Shown piece after piece: positions 17,474 to 25,032 of a stretch of DNA of 47,892 nucleotides (the first letter of the stretch is position 1; every line of letters starts with the position of its first letter). The stretch is from Rhodomicrobium sp. R_RK_3 (GTDB lineage Bacteria; Pseudomonadota; Alphaproteobacteria; Rhizobiales; Rhodomicrobiaceae). The stretch spans positions 1 to 47,892 of the forward strand of contig NZ_MWLK01000025.1 of NCBI RefSeq assembly GCF_002198715.1. The letters are read 5' to 3'. A model generated the notes under the pieces. The model ran no database searches. It saw nothing but the letters and a program-made list of their open reading frames with translations, and was not told the DNA's origin. A program made the position numbers and the translations under genes.

Positions 17474-18469
17474 ATGACGCCTTACCGCCGCCTGTTCCTG
17501 GCCGCTCTTGCCGGGATGTTTTTGAGTTCCTCGCCCGCCAGCGCCCAGGGCGGCGGGCCGGCCATGGTGATCGAGCCGGCCTCCGGCCTCGTGATCTACG
17601 CCGAAGAGGCCGACCGGCCCTGGCATCCGGCCTCGCTCACCAAGCTGATGACGGCCTATATCACCTTCGAGGCCCTGCGCGACGGCAAGCTGTCGCTGGA
17701 GGACAAGATCACCTGCTCGGAGCACGCGCTGAGCCAGCCGCCGAGCAAGATCGGCCTGCCGGTCGGCGGCCAGATGACCGTCGACCTGGCGCTGAAGGCG
17801 CTGATTGTCAAATCCGCCAATGACGTCGCGGTGATGCTGGCCGAGCGCATCGCCGGCAGCGAAGAGGCGTTCGTCGAGCGCATGAACCAGACCGCCAAGC
17901 GGCTCGGCATGTCGCAGACACATTTCTTCAACGCCAACGGCCTGCCGAACGACCAGCAGGTGACGACGGCGCGCGACATGGCCACTTTGGGCCGCGCGCT
18001 GCTGGCCGAATTCCCGCAGCATGAATCGCTCTATTCGCTGCCCTCCTTCAAGGTCGGCAAGCGGACGCTGCGCTCGCATAACAGCCTGCTCAAGGTGTTC
18101 GAAGGCGCCGACGGCATGAAGACCGGCTTCATCTGCGCCTCCGGCTATAATGTCGTGGCGAGCGCCAAGCGCGGCGACCGGCGCATTCTTGCAGTGGTGC
18201 TCGGCGCGGAGTCGAGCGGGGCACGCACGGCGCGGGCGGCGCAGCTCATCCAGCACGGTTTTGACAATTACCAGTGGAAGACGATGTTCTCCACCCGGCT
18301 CGACCAGATCGCCCTCGACGCCAGCGCCAGCGAGGCCCCCGGCGACCTGCGGCCCATCGTGTGCAAGCCGCGCCCCGTCCGCGTCCGCAAGAAGGCGCGC
18401 GTCAAGGCCAAGCCCGGCCAGCCGGCCGCAAAGCAGCCCGCCGCCAAGCCGCAGCAGCCGAAGACCTGA
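17474..18469 (+). CDS. D-alanyl-D-alanine carboxypeptidase (penicillin-binding protein 5/6 family)
   Basis: A 331-residue serine peptidase that trims the terminal D-Ala of peptidoglycan stem peptides. The signal peptide is MTPYRRLFLAALAGMFLSSSPASA (cleavage near 24). The three S11 family motifs are present: SLTK (S54, K57), SAN (S114, N116) and KTG (216-218, in GADGMKTGF). The C-terminus is a Lys/Pro/Ala-rich basic tail (RVRKKARVKAKPGQPAAKQ) in place of the usual beta domain with amphipathic anchor. The protein is shorter than PBP5 (about 400). ATG 17474 is chosen because it starts the signal peptide; upstream in-frame starts add a non-secretory stretch. It converges on the CAP lipoprotein gene. 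Confidence 0.88.
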   Translation: MTPYRRLFLAALAGMFLSSSPASAQGGGPAMVIEPASGLVIYAEEADRPWHPASLTKLMTAYITFEALRDGKLSLEDKITCSEHALSQPPSKIGLPVGGQMTVDLALKALIVKSANDVAVMLAERIAGSEEAFVERMNQTAKRLGMSQTHFFNANGLPNDQQVTTARDMATLGRALLAEFPQHESLYSLPSFKVGKRTLRSHNSLLKVFEGADGMKTGFICASGYNVVASAKRGDRRILAVVLGAESSGARTARAAQLIQHGFDNYQWKTMFSTRLDQIALDASASEAPGDLRPIVCKPRPVRVRKKARVKAKPGQPAAKQPAAKPQQPKT

Positions 18470-18537
18470 AGCCGCCAGACCGGCTGCCAATTCCCTCGCC
18501 GTGCGAGAGCTTCGCTTGGCGTGGTCCTCTCCTCCGT

Positions 18538-18645
18538 CGTCCCGGGCGGCCGTCAGCCAGACAGTGATCCGCTTGCCGTTCCCGATCCGCAAGCGCGGTG
18601 CCCGCCGAGAGGCGAGTAGGCCCCGGCTCTGACGGCCGGGGCGAC
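18538..18645 (+). repeat. Dispersed intergenic repeat, family A copy 3 (diverged middle)
   Basis: The start (CGTCCCGGGC) and the end (GAGAGGCGAGTAGGCCCCGGCTCTGACGGCCGGGGCGAC) match the other copies, but the middle has diverged. It lies in the 334-base gap 18470-18803 between two convergent genes, where I see no gene. Confidence 0.68.
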
Positions 18646-18803
18646 GACCTTACATTGCGGTAGTTTGCGGGTTTCCGCGGCGAGTGGCAGAAGCCCGGAC
18701 GCAGCGTCCTCAGGCGGGGGCTCACCAACGAGCGACGCGCTTCGGTCTCGCTTGAACGATACGCGTTCGCGGTCTGCCTTGCGCCCGTTTCCGATCGCGC
18801 CTT

Positions 18804-19484
18804 TTACTGCCGGATCGAGGAGACCTGATTGTTCGGCACGGGGGCGCTCAGCACCAGGGTCCAAAAAGTCTTGAACTGGGTGTTGGGGCTGTAGACCATC
18901 GCGATGCCGATCTCCTCGGCGTCGGGCAGCAGCAGGTTCGCATTGTGGTCACGGCTGTCCTGCCAGCCCTTGAAGACTTCGGCGATCGAGTGCTGCCCTG
19001 TCCCGACATTCTCCGCCGTCACCTTGGCGACATAGCCGGTGCGGCGGACGCGGTCCCAGGTGTCGGAGCCGTCGGAGCCGTAATGGGAAATGCGGTCGCC
19101 CTTGGACAGGTCGGTCGAGTGCTTATAGGCCGCCTCGGAGAGCTTGGCGTTGAGGCGCACCGGGCGCAGGCCCTTCTGGGCGCGATAGTCGTTGACCAGT
19201 TGCAGCGCCTGGGCGGGCGTGAATTGGGCAAGGTCCTGATCGGCGGGCGCGCTGGCCTTCGAGGCGGAACCGCCGCCGAAGCCGAGGCCGGATTTCATCG
19301 AATCCCAGACGCCGGCGACGGAGCTGCCGATACCGGCCTGCTGGGTCTTCTGCGGCTCGGGCTGAGCGGCGGGCTTGGCCGGTTCTTCATCGGTGTTGAG
19401 CGAAGCAAACAGCGACGAGGGGGGAGAAATCGAGCATGCCGAAAGCGAGGCGGCAAGCAGTGCCAAGGCGAGAATACGAACCAT
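18804..19484 (-). CDS. CAP-domain (SCP/PR1-like) lipoprotein
   Basis: A 226-residue exported protein. The N-terminus MVRILALALLAASLSAC carries a lipobox (LSAC, lipidated C17), so it should be membrane-anchored. A Pro/Ala/Gln-rich linker (about 30-80) leads to the CAP domain with LVNDYRAQKGLRPVRLNAKLSEAAYKHSTDLS, then ISHYG, ENVGTG, and GWQDSRDHNANLLLPDAEEIGIAM, the family's characteristic blocks. The start at 19484 has GAGGAGTT before it; an upstream frame extension lacks a ribosome site. Bacterial CAP proteins occur in the envelope, often with unknown biochemical roles. Being convergent with a carboxypeptidase gene gives no operon link. Confidence 0.85.
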   Translation of the reverse strand: MVRILALALLAASLSACSISPPSSLFASLNTDEEPAKPAAQPEPQKTQQAGIGSSVAGVWDSMKSGLGFGGGSASKASAPADQDLAQFTPAQALQLVNDYRAQKGLRPVRLNAKLSEAAYKHSTDLSKGDRISHYGSDGSDTWDRVRRTGYVAKVTAENVGTGQHSIAEVFKGWQDSRDHNANLLLPDAEEIGIAMVYSPNTQFKTFWTLVLSAPVPNNQVSSIRQ

Positions 19485-19766
19485 CAACTCCTCCTCACGG
19501 CAGCGATGAGGCGATTGCTCCCAAGCATCTCGCAACTTCAACACCGGCGTTAGGCGATTGCCGTTATGGTTACATTCGACCCTGGGATTTCCCCGAGGAT
19601 CGCCCCCGAACCATATCGCAGCATGCTTAAGCGGACCCTGTCTTCTTGCGTGCAACCAACACGCATCCGGTCGAGTTAAGCCCAACTGCGGCCGACAAAA
19701 ACCTCCCTCACCACCCAGGGCAATGTCCGGGAGAATATTGACCGGAGTATGGCCTAGGCCATCCGG

Positions 19767-20429
19767 CTATTTATTTTGGTCGGCCAGCCGGTTCAGTTGC
19801 GACTGAATCGAGGCGAGCTGTGTCTTCAGCTCCGAAATTTCCTCGGCCTGTTCGCGTGAAGCGGACTCTTTTTTTTCCGGGGCGGCCGCCGTGGGCATCA
19901 GCGGCTGGAAGCTGGTGAACGGCGCGAACATGTTCAGCGCGCGCTCGAAGATCGCCAGATTCTTCCGGGTCTGCTCCTGCATCGCCTCGACGGCGGCGCT
20001 GCCGAACGTGTTGGCGAATTGGTGCCGGTATTTTTCCTGCTCGCGGGTCAGCGTGTCGAGGCTGTATTCCAGATAGCTCGGCACCAGCCGTTCCATCGAA
20101 TTGCCGTAGAAGCGGATGAGCTGTCGCAGGAAGCCGATCGGCAGCAGATTCTGGTTGCCCTTGCTTTCCTGCTCGACGATGATCTGCGTCAGGACCGAGT
20201 GCGTCAGATCTTCGCCTGTGCGGGCATCGTAAACGACGAAATCGCGCTCCGAGCGCACCATGCCGGCAAGGTCGTCCAGCGTCACATAGGTGCTCGTATC
20301 GGTATTGTACAAACGGCGATTGGCGTATTTCTTGATGACGATGGATGGCCGCTCGGGCTGGGCTTCCGCTTCGCGGTGGCCAGGGCTCTCGGAAAATCCA
20401 TTGGCATATGACTGAGATTTCTCTGACAT
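19767..20429 (-). CDS. phaR: Polyhydroxyalkanoate synthesis repressor PhaR
   Basis: A 220-residue DNA-binding repressor of polyhydroxybutyrate genes. The N-terminal PHB/PHA accumulation regulator domain is clear: IVIKKYANRRLYNTDTSTYVTLDDLAGMV, then RDFVVYDARTGEDLTHSVLTQII (about 30-85). It is followed by the second family block LLPIGFLRQLIRFYGNSMERLVPSYLEYSLD and a helical, coiled C-terminus (EEISELKTQLASIQSQLNRLAD). Of two close in-frame ATGs (20438 and 20429) the second is chosen because AGGA lies 9 bases before it. It is divergent from phaA. A TGC-AAA-GCA palindrome sits in the shared promoter region and may mediate autorepression. Confidence 0.93.
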   Translation of the reverse strand: MSEKSQSYANGFSESPGHREAEAQPERPSIVIKKYANRRLYNTDTSTYVTLDDLAGMVRSERDFVVYDARTGEDLTHSVLTQIIVEQESKGNQNLLPIGFLRQLIRFYGNSMERLVPSYLEYSLDTLTREQEKYRHQFANTFGSAAVEAMQEQTRKNLAIFERALNMFAPFTSFQPLMPTAAAPEKKESASREQAEEISELKTQLASIQSQLNRLADQNK

Positions 20430-20485
20430 ATCATTCATTCCTGCCGCCGGATGGTTGCACCGCACCAACGAGTAGCATGAGATTT

Positions 20486-20496
20486 GTGCAAAGCAC
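20486..20496. promoter_or_regulatory. Candidate PhaR operator
   Basis: GTGCAAAGCAC is an inverted repeat (GTGC-AAA-GCAC), 57 bases upstream of the phaR start and inside the 243-base phaR-phaA divergent region. TGC-N3/4-GCA sites are reported PhaR targets in Paracoccus and Rhodobacter. Binding here is inference from position and symmetry. Confidence 0.45.
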
Positions 20497-20672
20497 TAGG
20501 GCTTTCGCAGTCTTTAGGGCGTCATCGGACCGATTGCGTCGATATTTGGTAGTTTAACGGAAAGCTTGTATCGCTTTTCACCATTAGGCACCATTTAACG
20601 ATAAAAATCCAATCGGGAGCTGAGAACGGGTCAATCGACAGCGTTCGGGGCCAACAGAGGAGACCAATCTCG

Positions 20673-21860
20673 ATGAGCAATCAAGAGGCAATCGTCATCG
20701 CGGCGGGCGCGCGCACACCCGTCGGCGCCTTCAACGGCTCCCTCGCCAATGTCCCGGCGCACGAGCTGGGGCGGACGGTGATCGTCGAGTTGATGAACCG
20801 CGCCAAGATCGACCCGAGCGCGGTTTCGGAAGTCATCCTCGGACAGGTGCTGACGGCGGCGCAGGGGCAGAATCCGGCACGGCAGGCCTCGATCAATGCC
20901 GGTCTGCCGATCGAGACGCCGGCCTGGCTCGTCAACATGGTTTGCGGCTCGGGGCTGCGCTCGGTGGCGCTCGGCTATCAGGCGATCAAGAACGGCGATT
21001 CCAGCATCGTCATCGCCGGCGGCCAGGAAAGCATGAGCCTGTCGCCGCATGCGTCCTATATCCGCCAGGGCCAGAAGATGGGCAATCTGGAAATGGTCGA
21101 CACCATGATCAAGGACGGCCTCTGGGACGCCTTCAACGGCTATCACATGGGCACGACGGCGGAGAACGTCGCCCGCCAGTGGCAGATCACCCGCGAAGAC
21201 CAGGACCGTTTCGCGCTCGGCTCGCAGAACAAGGCCGAGGCGGCCAAGAAGGCGGGCAAGTTCAAGGACGAGATCGTCTCCGTCACCATCAAGGGCCGCA
21301 AGGGCGACGTCATCTTCTCCGAGGACGAATATATCCGCGACGGCGCCAAGCTCGAGGACATGAGCAAGCTGCGCCCGGCCTTCGATCCGAAAGAGGGCAC
21401 GGTTACGGCGGCCAATGCCAGCGGGCTGAATGACGGCGCGGCGGGCGTGGTGTTGATGACGGCCTCCGAAGCCGAACGCCGGGGCCTCGAACCGCTCGCC
21501 CGCATCGTCTCCTGGGCGCAGGCGGGCGTCGATCCCTCCATCATGGGCACCGGCCCGATCCCGGCCTCGAAGAAGGCGCTTGAGAAGGCCGGCTGGTCGG
21601 CGGGCGAGCTCGACCTGATCGAAGCCAATGAAGCCTTCGCGGCGCAGGCCTGCGCGGTCAACAAGGGCATCGGCTGGGACCCGGACAAGGTCAATGTCAA
21701 TGGCGGCGCCATCGCCATCGGCCATCCGATCGGCGCCTCGGGCGCCCGCGTGCTGATTACGCTGCTGCATGAGATGAAGAAGCGCGACGCCAAGAAAGGT
21801 CTCGCAACGCTCTGCATCGGCGGCGGCATGGGCATCGCCATGTGCGTGGCTCGCGACTGA
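20673..21860 (+). CDS. phaA: Acetyl-CoA C-acetyltransferase (beta-ketothiolase)
   Basis: A 395-residue thiolase that condenses two acetyl-CoA to acetoacetyl-CoA, the first step of polyhydroxybutyrate synthesis. The nucleophile is C91 in [11 protein letters not shown]351 in [14 protein letters not shown] and C381 in CIGGGMGIA complete the active site, matching biosynthetic thiolases. The length is exactly typical. GGAGACC precedes ATG 20673. It is divergent from phaR, and phaB follows after a peroxiredoxin gene. An intrinsic terminator at 21887-21919 follows, so phaA may be transcribed apart from phaB. Confidence 0.95.
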   Translation: MSNQEAIVIAAGARTPVGAFNGSLANVPAHELGRTVIVELMNRAKIDPSAVSEVILGQVLTAAQGQNPARQASINAGLPIETPAWLVNMVCGSGLRSVALGYQAIKNGDSSIVIAGGQESMSLSPHASYIRQGQKMGNLEMVDTMIKDGLWDAFNGYHMGTTAENVARQWQITREDQDRFALGSQNKAEAAKKAGKFKDEIVSVTIKGRKGDVIFSEDEYIRDGAKLEDMSKLRPAFDPKEGTVTAANASGLNDGAAGVVLMTASEAERRGLEPLARIVSWAQAGVDPSIMGTGPIPASKKALEKAGWSAGELDLIEANEAFAAQACAVNKGIGWDPDKVNVNGGAIAIGHPIGASGARVLITLLHEMKKRDAKKGLATLCIGGGMGIAMCVARD

Positions 21861-21886
21861 GACTTTCGCGGACCCAATTCTGTCGT

Positions 21887-21919
21887 AAAAGCGCCCTGGT
21901 TTTTGCCGGGGCGTTTTTA
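21887..21919 (+). terminator. Intrinsic terminator after phaA
   Basis: AAAAGCGCCC...GGGGCGTTTTT: a GC-rich stem (CGCCC / GGGCG) around a T-rich loop, with an A-run before it and a run of five T after it. The flanking A and T runs would let it act in both directions. It lies 27 bases after the phaA stop. Confidence 0.8.
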
Positions 21920-21970
21920 TAATTCGTGATAGAGTTGGCGTTACTGGGGAGAGCTTCGAGGGAGCGAGAG

Positions 21971-22477
21971 ATGGGGGCAAGCATCGGCAGCCGCATCCCG
22001 GCGGCGACGTTCAACATCATGACGAAGACCGGTCCGGCGGAAATCACCACCGAGGACGTCTTCCGCGACCGCAGCGTGGTGCTGTTCGCCGTGCCCGGCG
22101 CTTTCACGCCGCCTTGCCATTTCCTTCACATTCCCGGCTACTTGGAGGAGTATGAGACCTTCCGCAATGCCGGCGTCGACACCGTCGCCTGCACCGCGGT
22201 CAACGACGCGTTCGTGCTCGACGTCTGGGCCGACGCAACCGACGCCAAGGGCAAGCTGGTGTTTCTCGCCGACGGCAACGCGGACTTCGTCACCGCCATG
22301 GGCATGCGGCTCGACGCCCGGGCGCTGGGCCTCGGCATCCGCTCGCGCCGCTATGCGCTGTGGGCGCAGGACGGGATCATCCGGGCGCTGAATGTCGAGG
22401 AAGACCCGACCGTCGCCGAAATGTCGAGCGCCCATATGATGCTTAAACTTTTCAGCGAGTGGAACGCCAGTGCATGA
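21971..22477 (+). CDS. Peroxiredoxin, Prx5-like (redoxin family)
   Basis: A 168-residue thiol peroxidase of the Prx5/redoxin type. The peroxidatic Cys is C49 in PGAFTPPCHFLHIPGY; the usual form is GAFTPTCS-x2-HLPGY. The family pattern continues with VACTAVNDAFVLDVWADA (C74) and LGIRSRRYALWAQDGII, which holds the catalytic-type Arg. It would reduce hydrogen peroxide or alkyl hydroperoxides in the cytoplasm, probably with glutathione or glutaredoxin. GAGCGAGAG precedes ATG 21971. The gene lies between phaA and phaB, which are often adjacent in alphaproteobacteria. With the terminator ahead of it, it probably has its own promoter. Confidence 0.88.
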   Translation: MGASIGSRIPAATFNIMTKTGPAEITTEDVFRDRSVVLFAVPGAFTPPCHFLHIPGYLEEYETFRNAGVDTVACTAVNDAFVLDVWADATDAKGKLVFLADGNADFVTAMGMRLDARALGLGIRSRRYALWAQDGIIRALNVEEDPTVAEMSSAHMMLKLFSEWNASA

Positions 22478-22570
22478 GGGTGCCCGCGAGGGCCGTTTCG
22501 GCGTCAAAGCAGTTGCCTGTGGCGGCCGAATCGGGGCGCTGAACAAAGATGATACTAAGGAGATATTGGC

Positions 22571-23296
22571 ATGCCGAAGGTCGCAGTTGTAACGGGCGGG
22601 ACGCGTGGCATCGGTTACGCGATCTCGATCGCCTTGAAGGATCGGGGCTTTCGCGTTGCGGCCAATTACGCCGGCAATGACAATGCGGCCCAGCAATTCC
22701 AGGCCGAGACGGGCATCCCCGTCTACCGCTGGGACGTCGGCGATTACGAAGCCTGCGCCACCGGCCTGAAGCGGGTCGCCAGCGACCTCGGCCCGATCGA
22801 TGTGGTGGTGAACAATGCCGGCATCACCAAGGATGCCATGCTGCACAAGATGACGCCGGAGATGTGGAACGAGGTCATCCGCATCGATCTGGGCTCCATG
22901 TTCAACATGACCCAGCCCGTCATCGAGGGGATGCGCAACCGCAATTGGGGCCGCATCATCAACATCACCTCGATCAACGGCCAGAAAGGCCAGATGGGGC
23001 AGACCAACTATTCGGCGGCCAAGGCGGGCGTCATCGGCTTCACCAAGGCGCTGGCGATGGAGACGGCGAAGAAGGGCGTCACCGTCAACTGCGTCGCGCC
23101 GGGCTATATCGACACCGAGATGGTGCAGGCGGTGCCGGAGAAGGTGCTGGAGAGCATCGTCGCGCAGATCCCGGTCGGCCGGCTCGGCACCTGCACCGAG
23201 ATCGCGCGCTGCGTCACCTTCCTCGCCAGCGATGAGGCCGGCTTCATCACCGGCTCGACGCTGACGGCCAATGGCGGCCAGTATATTGCGGGCTGA
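22571..23296 (+). CDS. phaB: Acetoacetyl-CoA reductase
   Basis: A 241-residue short-chain dehydrogenase that reduces acetoacetyl-CoA to (R)-3-hydroxybutyryl-CoA with NADPH, the PHB monomer. The Rossmann glycine motif is TGGTRGIG (8-15). NNAG lies at 81-84, and the catalytic residues are S134, Y147 and K151 in TNYSAAKAG. VNCVAPGYIDTEMV and the GGQYIAG terminus are typical of PhaB. AAGGAGATATTGGC precedes the ATG. No phaC synthase gene is present in the window, so the polymerase must be elsewhere. Confidence 0.93.
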   Translation: MPKVAVVTGGTRGIGYAISIALKDRGFRVAANYAGNDNAAQQFQAETGIPVYRWDVGDYEACATGLKRVASDLGPIDVVVNNAGITKDAMLHKMTPEMWNEVIRIDLGSMFNMTQPVIEGMRNRNWGRIINITSINGQKGQMGQTNYSAAKAGVIGFTKALAMETAKKGVTVNCVAPGYIDTEMVQAVPEKVLESIVAQIPVGRLGTCTEIARCVTFLASDEAGFITGSTLTANGGQYIAG

Positions 23297-23316
23297 GCCG
23301 ATTTCCGGCAGAACAG

Positions 23317-23338
23317 GCGCCTGACCCTAGCCAGGCGC
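23317..23338 (+). terminator. Stem-loop after phaB
   Basis: GCGCCTG / CAGGCGC, a perfect 7-bp stem with an 8-base loop, beginning 21 bases after the stop. It is followed by GCGTTCTTCCC, which is only weakly T-rich. Probable transcript end for phaB. Confidence 0.5.
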
Positions 23339-23417
23339 GCGTTCTTCCCGGATTTTCGATGCGGAATTCTTCGGCACAGTCTTGCGAGTTTCCCCGCGCC
23401 ATCGGGCGGAGCGCGGC

Positions 23418-24326
23418 ATGAGCCGCCGTACCGCCGCGACGCTGCTCGGCCTGCTCGCCGTGCTGCTCTGGGCGACGCTGGCACCGATGACGGTGCTGAC
23501 GTCGGGCGTGCCGCCCTTGCAACTGGTGGCGACGAGCTTTTCCATCGGCGCGCTGATCGGTCTCGCCTATCTGATCGCGCGCCCCGATGCCCGGGCCGAA
23601 CTGCGTCAGGTGACCTGGGCCTCGACGCTGCTCGGCGTCGGCGGGCTCTTGGGCTTCCATTTCTTCTACTTCCTCTCGCTGACCCTGGCGCCGCCGCTCG
23701 AAGCCAATCTGGTGAACTATCTCTGGCCCTTGCTGATCGTGCTGTTCTCCGCCTTGCTGCCGAATGCCGATGGACGGCTGCGCGCGCATCACCTGATCGG
23801 CGCGCTCGCCGCCTTCGCGGGCGCTCTGCTCGCCATCACCACGGGCGCCGCGCTGCCGACGCTGAATTCAGGCGCGCTGGCGGGCTACGGCGTCGCGCTG
23901 CTCTCGGCGCTGACCTGGGCGGGCTATTCCGTGCTGTCGCGGCTTTTCGCGGCCGTGCCGAGCAGCGCGGTGACGCTCTATTGCGCGGTCACTGCGGCGG
24001 CGGCGGCGCTGGCTCACTTCGCCTTCGAGCCGACGACGTGGCCGCTGAGCCCGGTGCAGGCTGTCGCCATCATCGCCTTGGGCCTCGGTCCGGTCGGCCT
24101 TGCCTTTTATGTCTGGGATCATGGGTGCAAGCATGGCGACCTGCGCGTACTCGGCGCCTCGGCCTATTTCGCGCCGCTGCTCTCGACGGTGCTGCTGGTC
24201 GCCTTCGGGCTAGCGGAGGGGAGTCCGGTCTTGTGGCTGGCGGCGGCAGCGATCACCGGCGGTGCGCTGCTCGCCTCCAAGGACATGCTGTACTCACGCC
24301 GCCAAATGCTGGCGTCGGACGTCTAG
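23418..24326 (+). CDS. EamA/DMT family transporter
   Basis: A 302-residue inner-membrane protein with about ten transmembrane helices in two EamA repeats, the drug/metabolite exporter fold. Helices are visible at TAATLLGLLAVLLWATLAP, LVATSFSIGALIGLAYLIA, GLLGFHFFYFLSLTLAPPL, and through to VLWLAAAAITGGALLAS at the end. The motif ANLVNYLWPLLIVLFSALL resembles the YddG aromatic-amino-acid exporter group, but the substrate cannot be assigned. ATG 23418 follows GGAGCGCGGC; a TTG at 23382 is a weaker alternative. It is followed by a family B repeat. Confidence 0.82.
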   Translation: MSRRTAATLLGLLAVLLWATLAPMTVLTSGVPPLQLVATSFSIGALIGLAYLIARPDARAELRQVTWASTLLGVGGLLGFHFFYFLSLTLAPPLEANLVNYLWPLLIVLFSALLPNADGRLRAHHLIGALAAFAGALLAITTGAALPTLNSGALAGYGVALLSALTWAGYSVLSRLFAAVPSSAVTLYCAVTAAAAALAHFAFEPTTWPLSPVQAVAIIALGLGPVGLAFYVWDHGCKHGDLRVLGASAYFAPLLSTVLLVAFGLAEGSPVLWLAAAAITGGALLASKDMLYSRRQMLASDV

Positions 24327-24354
24327 CTTTCGGGGCTCCGACACGGACCCCAAT

Positions 24355-24460
24355 GTCATCCCCGCGAAAGCGGGTATCCAGTCCTTTCGGAGTTCACTGG
24401 TGTGCTCTGCCTGCGAGTTACCGCTGTGGCGTACTGGATTCCGATCTTGGCGGGAATGAC
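24355..24460. repeat. Dispersed inverted repeat, family B copy 2
   Basis: Left arm GTCATCCCCGCGAAAGCGGG...CCAG at 24355-24381 and right arm CTGGATTCC...GGCGGGAATGAC at 24434-24460 are imperfect reverse complements around a 52-base loop. It lies between convergent genes (EamA transporter and the small periplasmic protein), where it could end both transcripts. Confidence 0.75.
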
Positions 24461-24477
24461 GAGGGAAGCGCCGTCGG

Positions 24478-24840
24478 TCACGCCCCGCTCTTCACGCAGC
24501 TCTTCTCCAGCGCTTCCCACGCCTCAAAATACTTCTTCCCGTCATCCGAACTGGGATCGATGTCGACATCCAGCGAGGTGACCTTGTCGAAATCGTCGCC
24601 GAGCGCATCGGACTTCGCCGCGGCTTCGCTGTTCAGCGCCTTGGCCTGAGCCTGGTCCTTCTTCTCGATCGCCGCATCGGCCTTGATCAGCAGCGCCTGC
24701 ATTTCGCAATAGGCTTTCAGCTTGGCATCGTCCTTCTGGATCTGGGCGAGCACGGTCGTTGCCGCGGCGAGATTGGCGTCGTCCGCGATGGCGGGGGTGG
24801 CGAAAGCGGCGAGGATGGCGGTGGTGATCAATGCTCTCAT
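24478..24840 (-). CDS. Small periplasmic protein of unknown function
   Basis: A 120-residue protein with a clear signal peptide, MRALITTAILAAFATPAIA, cleaved near residue 19. The mature part is about 100 residues, mostly helical and charged (ATTVLAQIQKDDAKLKAYCEMQALLIKADAAIEKKDQAQAKALNSEAAAKSDAL), with two Cys residues that could form a disulphide. The end EAWEALEKSC resembles other small exported helical proteins of rhizobia. GGAGAGACCT precedes ATG 24840. I do not recognise a family with a known function. Confidence 0.7.
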   Translation of the reverse strand: MRALITTAILAAFATPAIADDANLAAATTVLAQIQKDDAKLKAYCEMQALLIKADAAIEKKDQAQAKALNSEAAAKSDALGDDFDKVTSLDVDIDPSSDDGKKYFEAWEALEKSCVKSGA

Positions 24841-25032
24841 AGGTCTCTCCAAAGTCTGGCATCGCGGCTCCGGGTCCGCGCGGGCGATGGCGTCTCGGCC
24901 GGGCCGATTCGCGCTTCACCCCTTATGGCCTAGGGCGTCTGAGCGGCCGATGAATGGCAGTTTCGGGATTTTTTCAGCTTGGCAATGGCCGGTACGGCGC
25001 TTAAGCAATGTCATTTACGGATGAAGGCCGCC

